Below are positions 7,285 to 12,939 of a DNA stretch of 13,576 bases, one piece after another. Each line of letters opens with the position of its first letter. The stretch's first letter is position 1. Under the pieces are notes generated by a model. That model searched no databases and was not told the DNA's origin. It saw only the letters and a list, made by a program, of their open reading frames with translations. This DNA comes from Baffinella frigidus. Taxonomy: Eukaryota > Cryptophyceae > Cryptomonadales > Baffinellaceae. The stretch spans positions 1 through 13,576 of the forward strand of contig MU648401.1 of assembly GCA_026770585.1 (NCBI GenBank), given 5' to 3'. A program made the translations under genes and the position numbers.

Positions 7285-8130
7285 CTGCCAGCGCCAATCC
7301 TGCGACGCACCTCGCAGAACTGCACGCACGGCGACCCAACATCACACAGGCAGTGTCCCTGTCCCGCCTGCAGCGGCAACAGGGAAGACAGCGTTCCGGT
7401 CGCTCGACATGCACCGCTGGGCACCCGCCGGGCCGCCCTTCAAGCAGAACGCTCAATGGCCGCGCGATACGCTTCCAGCAGATTCGAGCACAGGGACCTA
7501 GACCAGCGCACAGGCCTGGTGGCAACTCTGCAATCGGTAATCATCGGGGCCGCCGTCTTTCCGAGCCAACTGTGTCCCGCGTGGCTCGACCACCGTCTCA
7601 TCGCGCAAGCATCCGACGGGTCGACACGCCTGATCGACATCCCGGAGTTTTCGAGGAGCGCCGCCCTCGAGCCAGCCAACGAATCGATCCACGCCGGAAC
7701 AACACTTTGGCTGCCAGAAGTGACACCAGAGGCCAAGTGCCTGAAGGCGTCGGAAGAACAACTCGAAGACGTCGACGAATACGCGGACTGTCTCGATGAC
7801 GCTCTCAACCGCCACCGTCAGAAACCGGACAAATACTCCTTGACCTACTCGCCAGTGACAGCAGCGGTGACCATGGATCATCGTCCTGAGAATCGAGAGG
7901 AATGCTCCTCCTCTGCAGCAGACACCACGGACCTGCCTGCCCGATCGCCTCCATCTCCAGAACTCGGACCACGTCACTCACATGACACCTTCCAGCAGCG
8001 CACTGGTTCTTCCCTGGTAGACATCAGCCAGATCCCGGATGCCCCAATCGAGGCTCACATCGAACCGGGAGACCGCGCGGCGGAGGCCTCCATCCTGAAA
8101 ATTCCGGCCGGCCTGTCAGACGCCCCTGCC
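6346..8130 (+). other. Long integrase-to-RT linker of unknown function
   Basis: About 590 codons separate the integrase C-terminal domain from the start of RT homology near 8130, well beyond the usual copia linker. Part of it (about 6640-7030) looks folded, rich in Trp, Phe and Tyr. A basic Ser/Arg patch follows at 7100-7190, and another ordered-looking part lies at 7500-7790 before an acidic stretch. I recognise no domain. The stop at 7282 and an uncertain reading phase at 7260-7445 fall here. Confidence 0.55.
7282..7284 (+). other. In-frame TAA between integrase and RT
   Basis: This ochre codon is followed by CTG and interrupts the polyprotein frame in a non-conserved linker. The frame is open on both sides. 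Because the coding phase at about 7260-7445 is itself uncertain, the codon may not be in the translated frame. Confidence 0.8.
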
Positions 8131-9093
8131 AACATTCGCGAGGCCCTGCGACGTCCCGACTGGCAGGACTGGAAGGCCGCTCTTCAACCAGAAATAGACA
8201 CCCTGATCGGGAATAACACCATCGAACTCGGCACCCCTCCACCAGGAGCTCAGATCGTCCAATCTCTGGTGCAACTACGCCTGAAACGCGACCAACACGG
8301 CAAACCTGTCCGCCGCAAGGCACGCTACTGCGCTCGAGGGGACACATACTCGGCCGGCCCAGATGTGCCAGTATTCGCACCCACCGCCCCCTGGGCCACA
8401 GTGCGAATGCTGCTGAGCATCGCGTGCGCCAACAAATGGTTCGTCAAAACTTTCGACGTAGCCGCCGCCTTCACATCAGTCGGTCGGACCGGCCTTCCCG
8501 ACCTGTGGCTCCGAGCCCCTCCAGGACTGGGCTACCCTCCAGGTCAAGCCTTCCATCTGAAGAAGAACCTGTACGGCTTCGCACACAGCCCTAGGGCCTT
8601 TTACGACGACTACAGCGCCTTCCTTCAAGCTCTCAAGTTCGAGCGATGCGCGTACGACAAAACGCTATTCCGCCGCAGGACATCCCTCGGAATCATTTAT
8701 ATGAGCATGTACGTCGACGATGCCCTGGTCGTGGCCTCCACAGAGGAGGCCTGGGAGGAGCTTCTCGCTGAAATCACGAAGCGTTACACACTGTCGAGCG
8801 TCGGCAACGCCACCCTTCACCTGGGCCTCACCATCGACTACGACCGAGACAACGGGGTGCTCACTCTGGGCAACACAAAGTACATCGAACAACTCGCAGA
8901 ACGCTTCAACATCCCCCTCAACTCCAAAGAGACGACCCCGTTCAAAACACCACGGACTCGCCTCTACCCGAGCACCGTCACGGAGGAGTCAGTGGTCGGC
9001 GTACGCGAGCAAAACACGTACCGTGCGGGTGTGGGCAGTCTGAACTGGCTAGCCACCACCAACCGCCCCGATATTGCTTTCGCAGTGTCGTAA
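7285..9093 (+). CDS. pol: Reverse transcriptase part of the polyprotein, flanked by TAA codons
   Basis: This segment is in the same frame as the protease-integrase part and is open from the codon after TAA 7282-7284. Its first ATG is at 7456, but translation is expected to come from upstream rather than start there. RT homology runs from about 8130. It begins with W-x-D-W-x-x-A-L-x-x-E-I-D-T-L, the typical copia RT entry, then K-A-R-Y-x-A-R-G. The catalytic Asp is at 8455 in FDVAAAF, followed by L-Y-G-F-x-x-S-P-R-A-F-Y and the YVDD box at 8710-8721. The thumb and connection continue to N-x-P-D-I-A-F-A-V-S, where TAA 9091-9093 replaces a residue that is usually Gln in relatives. All polymerase catalytic residues are intact. 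The product would make cDNA from the element RNA inside the particle. Confidence 0.93.
   Translation: MPAPILRRTSQNCTHGDPTSHRQCPCPACSGNREDSVPVARHAPLGTRRAALQAERSMAARYASSRFEHRDLDQRTGLVATLQSVIIGAAVFPSQLCPAWLDHRLIAQASDGSTRLIDIPEFSRSAALEPANESIHAGTTLWLPEVTPEAKCLKASEEQLEDVDEYADCLDDALNRHRQKPDKYSLTYSPVTAAVTMDHRPENREECSSSAADTTDLPARSPPSPELGPRHSHDTFQQRTGSSLVDISQIPDAPIEAHIEPGDRAAEASILKIPAGLSDAPANIREALRRPDWQDWKAALQPEIDTLIGNNTIELGTPPPGAQIVQSLVQLRLKRDQHGKPVRRKARYCARGDTYSAGPDVPVFAPTAPWATVRMLLSIACANKWFVKTFDVAAAFTSVGRTGLPDLWLRAPPGLGYPPGQAFHLKKNLYGFAHSPRAFYDDYSAFLQALKFERCAYDKTLFRRRTSLGIIYMSMYVDDALVVASTEEAWEELLAEITKRYTLSSVGNATLHLGLTIDYDRDNGVLTLGNTKYIEQLAERFNIPLNSKETTPFKTPRTRLYPSTVTEESVVGVREQNTYRAGVGSLNWLATTNRPDIAFAVS
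9091..9093 (+). other. In-frame TAA between RT and RNase H
   Basis: Homology to copia Pol is continuous on both sides, and the stop occupies a position that is usually Gln (CAA to TAA is one transition). It is followed by CTG, as is the TAA at 7282. It is most simply a nonsense mutation. Confidence 0.9.
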
Positions 9094-9843
9094 CTGGCGC
9101 GCTATCTGCAGAGCCCCACACCCACGCACGTTGCCGCGCTCCTCCACGTCCTGAAGTACACAGTGGCAACGCGGGAGAAGGCCATCCAGTACCGCAGAGA
9201 ACCCGTCATCAGCCCGGCAGTCAGGACCGCCGATGACGTCACGTCGATCTCTGCGAATCAGCTGATCGGATTCTGCGACGCCGATTTCGCCAATGACGTC
9301 GAGAAACGCAAATCTCACACCGAATTTGTGTTTCTGCTCAACAACGCCGCCATCGACTGGAAATCGTCGCAACAACGCTTGATGGCGTCATCTTCGACGG
9401 AGTCAGAATACCTGGCGCTCTCACACTGCGTCAAGTCGGCTCAGTACCTGCGTCATGTGCTCCAGTTCCTCGACCTTCCGCAGATGGCACCGACCCCCAT
9501 CTTCGAGGACAACGCAGCCTGCATCTGCCTCTGCAACAGCGACTCACACGAGAGCCGGATCAAACACCTGGACATCCATCTCCACAACGCGCGTCAGCAC
9601 GTTGCGCGAGGCACCGTGACACTGTACTACGTCAGCACAGCGCATCAGGCCGCCGATTTCCTGACAAAAGCAGTGCCCGCCCCGCAAATGGCGCGTCCAG
9701 GAGCCGTACTGTTTGGGTCCAACATCGACATCTGGGACAAAGGAACCAAGGACATGAAGAAACCGGAGGAGCGCTTTCTCATCCCCTTCGCGCCGATAAC
9801 CGCAAAGCTTGGCAAAACAACGTCTTCCGGGCCGCACGAGTAG
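9094..9843 (+). CDS. pol: RNase H part of the polyprotein, C-terminal end of Pol
   Basis: This is in the same frame as RT, following TAA 9091-9093 without loss of homology. The first codons, L-A-R-Y-L-Q-S-P, are the standard copia continuation after RT, so the break is a single codon. RNase H residues are complete: Asp 9277 in CDADFA, Glu in the S-T-E-S-E-Y segment (9400-9408), Asp 9508 in EDNAA, and Asp 9655 in the closing Q-A-A-D-F-L-T-K motif. K-H-L-D-I-H-L-H is also conserved. The first ATG in this open frame is at 9163, already inside homologous sequence, so no independent start is implied. The gene ends at TAG 9841-9843 after a 50-residue basic tail. RNase H degrades the RNA strand during cDNA synthesis. 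Confidence 0.92.
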   Translation: MARYLQSPTPTHVAALLHVLKYTVATREKAIQYRREPVISPAVRTADDVTSISANQLIGFCDADFANDVEKRKSHTEFVFLLNNAAIDWKSSQQRLMASSSTESEYLALSHCVKSAQYLRHVLQFLDLPQMAPTPIFEDNAACICLCNSDSHESRIKHLDIHLHNARQHVARGTVTLYYVSTAHQAADFLTKAVPAPQMARPGAVLFGSNIDIWDKGTKDMKKPEERFLIPFAPITAKLGKTTSSGPHE

Positions 9844-10054
9844 CCCCTACACGCTGTCGCCTTCATGAACCTCGCTGCCACGGAATCAGCGAGGGCCGGA
9901 GGAGTCTACGCGTCGTCGCCGTCAGCCGTCACGCCGCAACCGTCACCCCTCGGACCTCAGCGAGGGACGAGGGCGCCAACACGCCGTCTTCCCTCACCGC
10001 CGTCTTCAGCACAAGATGATGCCTCTCCGCCTCCGTTGCCGGACTCGTAGAGCC

Positions 10055-10067
10055 AGGAGGAGAAGGG
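10055..10067 (+). promoter_or_regulatory. Candidate polypurine tract followed by TG
   Basis: AGGAGGAGAAGGG is an uninterrupted purine run followed directly by TGCTGAACACC. LTR retroelements start plus-strand synthesis at such a tract, and most LTRs begin with TG. A matching CAGCA end exists at 10228-10232, but a 5-bp match is weak. A second purine run at 10094-10105 is an alternative. Without the upstream LTR neither can be confirmed. Confidence 0.35.
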
Positions 10068-10095
10068 TGCTGAACACCGAGAATATCACCGCCAA

Positions 10096-10116
10096 GAGGG
10101 GGAAATCCTCCCCCTC
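10096..10116 (+). other. Perfect 8-bp hairpin containing a purine tract
   Basis: GAGGGGGA (10096-10103) and TCCCCCTC (10109-10116) are exact reverse complements around a 5-nt loop. The left arm is part of a 12-base purine run. The hairpin has the same 8/5/8 geometry as the leader hairpin at 36-56. Confidence 0.5.
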
Positions 10117-10199
10117 CAAGCACCGCTTCAGCGAGGGCCAAGAGCCTAAAACTGTCAGCGAGGGCCGGGCGGTCTCAACTTCCGCCAGCCCATCGGGCA

Positions 10200-10220
10200 G
10201 CGAGGGCACAGGGCCCTCGC
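10200..10220 (+). other. Perfect 8-bp hairpin built on a CAGCGAGGGC repeat
   Basis: GCGAGGGC (10200-10207) pairs with GCCCTCGC (10213-10220) around ACAGG. The left arm is one of the repeated motifs, and the right arm is its only inverted partner in the region. It could act in RNA 3'-end formation or replication, but no run of T follows and this is inference. Confidence 0.5.
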
Positions 10221-10238
10221 CTCCTCGCAGCAAGGGCC

Positions 10239-10433
10239 TAGAGCCCCTGCTCGCTCTAAAGGAGCAATGTATCTCAAAAGTCACCACATAAACCGACTGA
10301 GATCGAAACCTCATTCCCTGTCTCCTGAAAGAGTCACGCGTGCATAACGCAAGTAGTCAAAACAACGCAATCCCCTTGCTTGACTCAAAACTTTACTTTA
10401 CTCAATCACAACTCCCAAACCCCAGAAGGACAC
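10239..10433. other. Spacer between the element 3' region and the minus-strand gene
   Basis: No gene is seen. On the minus strand, two AGTAAA hexamers (10392-10397, 10397-10402) lie 32-45 bases past the stop codon of the 10434-11042 gene. They could serve as variant poly(A) signals for it. The region may also hold part of the element's 3' LTR. Confidence 0.35.
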
Positions 10434-11042
10434 CTAATCCTTCTTGAAAAACTGAGACAGGAGCGACTGGCGAAGAGCGACTGTCGAAGCTGACTGCCTC
10501 CCCATGTAGATGACGTCGTCCCCGGAGTCGGACCCGGAGCTCTCCTCCTCGAAGACCTCCTCCTCCTCCTCCCCATACTCCGGGGCCTCCCCGCAGGCGG
10601 AGCCAGCACTCGAGCTGGCGCTCTCCTGCTCCTCCTCGGAGTCCTCGGCCGCCTGAACCCTCTCTACGCTAAGCCTAACACGGCGAGACAGGGGCTCAAC
10701 GTCGGAGTCGTCCTCGTCCTCCGAGGCCACCGGCCTTGACAGCCGCTTACGACCCACGAGAGAGCAGTCCTCCTCCGACTCATCTCCTGAATCGTAACCA
10801 GAGACAACCGGAACCTCGGGCGTCCCAGTTGAACCCAACAGGAGACGAAGGGCGCCCCGGCGAGCGGCGAGACGGGCGGACCGGGCGCGAGCAGATCGAG
10901 CCCGGACCATGGTTGCGACGGCCCGACGCATCAGGACAGTCACCTGCTCCCTCCCCATGGCAGACTGGAGCGAAACACTCTCATCGTCTCCCATCTCGTT
11001 AGCCTCCAAGGAGACCTCGTACTTGTTGACCTCGAAAAGCAT
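10434..11042 (-). CDS. Acidic protein with C-terminal PIP box and SIM-like motif
   Basis: This is an intact 202-codon gene with ATG at 11042-11040 and TAG at 10436-10434. Residues 1-36 are mixed. Residues 38-70 are Arg/Ala/Leu-rich and could form a basic amphipathic helix or nuclear signal. Residues 84-175 hold several Asp/Glu/Ser blocks separated by short basic patches (such as GRKRLSR). Residues 175-180 (DDVIYM) follow an acidic-serine run and fit a SUMO-interaction motif. Residues 192-199 (QSLLSQFF), followed by KK, fit the PCNA-interacting consensus Q-x-x-[LIM]-x-x-[FY]-[FY] exactly, three residues from the C-terminus, where such boxes often sit. DSGDES at 84-89 fits the beta-TrCP degron pattern. 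I recognise no family. A TATA box lies 51 bp upstream. The gene could be a host nuclear protein or an antisense accessory gene of the adjacent element; the sequence does not decide. PCNA and SUMO binding are inferred from short motifs. Confidence 0.75.
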   Translation of the reverse strand: MLFEVNKYEVSLEANEMGDDESVSLQSAMGREQVTVLMRRAVATMVRARSARARSARLAARRGALRLLLGSTGTPEVPVVSGYDSGDESEEDCSLVGRKRLSRPVASEDEDDSDVEPLSRRVRLSVERVQAAEDSEEEQESASSSAGSACGEAPEYGEEEEEVFEEESSGSDSGDDVIYMGRQSASTVALRQSLLSQFFKKD

Positions 11043-11092
11043 GCTGAGAAAGCGTGGCAGTGATTGATTCTAGTGACGAACTTTCCCAATCG

Positions 11093-11100
11093 CTTTTATA
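11093..11100 (-). promoter_or_regulatory. TATA box for the minus-strand acidic protein gene
   Basis: The plus strand reads CTTTTATA, so the minus strand reads TATAAAAG, a consensus TATA box. It lies 51 bases upstream of the ATG at 11042, leaving room for a short 5' leader. Base composition changes sharply here from GC-rich coding to AT-richer DNA. Confidence 0.65.
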
Positions 11101-11126
11101 CCCTCAGGAAACGGTTACACACTCTA

Positions 11127-11328
11127 TTAGTCAACTCACGTGCAACAACTACACCTCCTCAGTGCGAATTCAAAGCGATTTGGGAATCGACGTAGCCTGG
11201 AACCTTAGCACCTAACGTTCATCCACGTTAGTCAACTCTCGTGCAAACAATCACGCCTCCACCTGGCAAATTCAAAACAATTTGCGAAACAGCGTAACTT
11301 GGGAGCTTAACACCTAACGGTCAGCAAT
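11127..11328. repeat. Diverged 101-bp tandem duplication upstream of the minus-strand gene
   Basis: Unit A (11127-11227) and unit B (11228 to about 11328) align along their length with few gaps. Both share TTAGTCAACT, then CGTGCAA, then ATTCAAA, and end with CACCTAACG. Unit A contains the palindrome CACGTG (11137-11142), which unit B lacks. The position directly behind the TATA box suggests duplicated promoter elements. Divergence is roughly a quarter of positions by eye, so the duplication is old. Confidence 0.7.
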
Positions 11329-12535
11329 TTGAAACCACCAAGACTCACGTTCGAAACGGCTCAGTCTTAACTAACGGACTCTTTATCCTAAAAGATTGAA
11401 AACTAAAACTACCGGTGCTCCGGCGAACCCCAACCCTCACTAACCTATCCTAGTTAGCTTAGCTTCTCTATTTGATGGGCTCGCACCGCACAAATGGTAA
11501 TACATTATCAGTCACCTTATGATAGGATCAAAAGTCCGATCCCGGACTGGACCAACAGGCTTCTCGCTGCACACGCCCCTTTTCTCAACCTTCCACCATC
11601 GGTCTACGAAATAAGACCTAGGTACACGATCCGGAGGAGCAGGACCCGCTCAGCCTCGGCACTTCACCCCGTTCGGTGGTCCCGCTCTCTCTTTTGCTAG
11701 TTGACCTCTCAAAGCCAAATGGATCCCCCAAACCAATATGATGACCTCGAGGCGAAACTAAGAGGGAGACGAAAGTCATCAAAACTTAAGTCAATGATTG
11801 AAACTAAAAGGGTTACCTTGCTCGTTCACCCCCTTTTCAAAACAAAGAGAGACCAACTGAGCAATGACTCTCTTACCTCATTCCATCCTCGTCCTTCCAG
11901 GACAGCTATCGCAACTTCGAGTCTGATCAATCACACTCTGAGTTTCGCCTTGAAACTCTGACATGGGCCTTCAGGCAAAACCTACCTGGCGCCCACTCTG
12001 AAACTTCCTTCCTGAAATCAACTACTGTTGCCTCCTCTAAGACTGTCCTCTTACCCTTCTGAAACCTCACACAGGCGGTCTATGCTGAAGCATGAGAAGG
12101 AGCGATCCTTGAAAGACAGTCACCTCTCCTCACTCCTCAATGCAGGTGTACCAAGGAGGTATCAAGCTCTTCTGATCCTCCTCTTCCAAAACTGCCTCTC
12201 TCTCGTCACTCGCAGCGGCTCTCTCTCTCTGTCTCTCTGAGTATCGAGCGAGGGTGAGAGACCAACCTGAAACGTTAAGGTTATGAGGACGACGGGCTAA
12301 ACGGAGGGCCACTTAAGGCCCTAAGTTTACTTAAGAAACATCAACTTAAGGAAGCCCTACATGTAAAGGAATCGACGAAAGTCGACTGGAGGTGCAAACA
12401 TGTACGTGATGAATGAAGGGAGAAGGAAAGGGCTCCAAGGGTTCCACGAGGAATCCTGGGACCTTTTCTTTATCCGAAAATAATCCTGACACGAATCTTG
12501 GGTCTTCGGGTTCAGAGGTGCCTCCCTCCTCTCTA
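11329..12535. other. Lower-GC region without convincing genes
   Basis: Short open frames exist (for example plus strand 11494-11700 and 11701-11961, the same frame split by TAG), but none has a domain, good composition or supported start. The region holds a CT-rich tract (12219-12238) with one interrupting G, an 18-base purine run (12415-12432) and several CTTAAG sites. It is probably intergenic, or very old element or LTR debris. Confidence 0.5.
12219..12238 (+). repeat. Short CT microsatellite
   Basis: About ten CT dinucleotides with a single G interruption, within a longer pyrimidine-rich stretch starting near 12170. A simple repeat with no further signal. Confidence 0.6.
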
Positions 12536-12558
12536 GTGAGCAGATATCCCCTGCTCAC
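12536..12558. other. Perfect 8-bp hairpin beside the Gag fragment
   Basis: GTGAGCAG (12536-12543) and CTGCTCAC (12551-12558) are exact reverse complements around a 7-nt loop. The hairpin lies 25 bases beyond the broken 3' end of the minus-strand Gag fragment. It may mark a junction, but that is speculative. Confidence 0.4.
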
Positions 12559-12582
12559 CTTCTATAAGCTCAACGAGCTCTC

Positions 12583-12939
12583 TTAGTTGGGATAGAGAAC
12601 GCGGTTGATGGTGATGCGATACTCGTCCCACCCGGTCCGACACATGCGTGCGATGAGGTTCGCGTCCCATTCGTGGAAGTCCAGGATTGTCGGACTGGGG
12701 ATCATGTAGGCGTTGTCGGTCATGGTGCGCCAGGCCTGACGTTCGCGGTCGACGCCGAACGTGTACCTCTCCATTGCGGGGTTGAAATCCGCTGGGAGGA
12801 TAGTCGGATATGTCGGCGGCGGGCCCTGGCCGGGTGGTCCTCCGGCGGGGGGGTGCGGTTGCATGATCTGGCCGTCCAGTACGCGCTGTGCTGGCATTCC
12901 GGTGTCACGTGCGGGTGGTACGTCGCGTTGCAGTGGCAC
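12583..12939 (-). pseudogene. gag: Gag fragment of a second, related copia-type element
   Basis: Read on the minus strand from ATG 12939, this 118-codon frame starts with about 45 residues rich in Pro and Gly. It then matches the N-terminal Gag domain of the large element (plus strand about 900-1100): RER, R-T, DNAY, W-D-x-N, RMC, W-D-x-Y-R and I-N are shared, with 25 of 53 positions identical by my count and no gaps. Similarity stops at TAA (12585-12583), where the large element's Gag continues for hundreds of residues; I see no continuation in any frame of the next 50 bases. It is thus a truncated 5' gag remnant of a different family, inverted and tail-to-tail with the large element. The shared domain confirms that both segments are real coding sequence. 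Confidence 0.78.

Larger units (their letters stand above)
1..10067 (+). mobile_element. Giant Ty1/copia-type LTR retrotransposon, 5' end beyond the window
   Basis: The plus strand encodes, in order, Gag with Cys/His clusters, an aspartic protease (DTG), an HHCC/D-D-E integrase, a reverse transcriptase with YVDD, and an RNase H. Integrase before RT is the defining order of Ty1/copia rather than Ty3/gypsy. Coding sequence runs from 113 to 9843, about 9.7 kb, whereas typical copia elements are about 5 kb in total. The extra length comes from a long Gag, a hydrophobic module between the Gag zinc clusters and the protease, and a long integrase-RT linker. The copy carries two in-frame TAA codons (7282, 9091) and at least one frame change (about 1440). 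The right edge given is the end of a purine tract followed by TG, and it is tentative. No LTR pair, primer-binding site or target-site duplication could be verified. Confidence 0.9.
9886..10238 (+). repeat. Six interspersed CAGCGAGGGC-like motifs in the 3' noncoding region
   Basis: Copies of T/G-CAGCGAGGG-C/A start at about 9886, 9957, 10128, 10155, 10197 and 10227 (the last as CAGCAAGGGCC). Spacing is irregular: 71, 171, 27, 42 and 30 bases. One more copy occurs inside the coding region near 3720. Density is far above chance for a 10-mer. All are in the same orientation, and they lie on both sides of the candidate LTR start at 10068. Confidence 0.75.

Noticed and set aside
6882-7799. Plus-strand 305-codon open frame overlapping the integrase-RT linker
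   Set aside because: Mostly Arg-rich shadow sequence. Only the part near 7260-7385 may be in the real phase, and that is reported as a finding instead.
11494-11961. Plus-strand short open frames (68 and 86 codons) in one frame split by TAG
   Set aside because: No domain, no supported start, and base composition is not coding-like.
12372-12385. TCGAC-GAAA-GTCGA mini-hairpin with a GNRA-type loop
   Set aside because: A 5-bp stem alone is common by chance and nothing around it suggests an RNA gene.
12415-12432. 18-base purine run as the polypurine tract of the large element
   Set aside because: It is not followed by TG and lies 2.6 kb beyond pol with a gene in between; kept only as a composition note.
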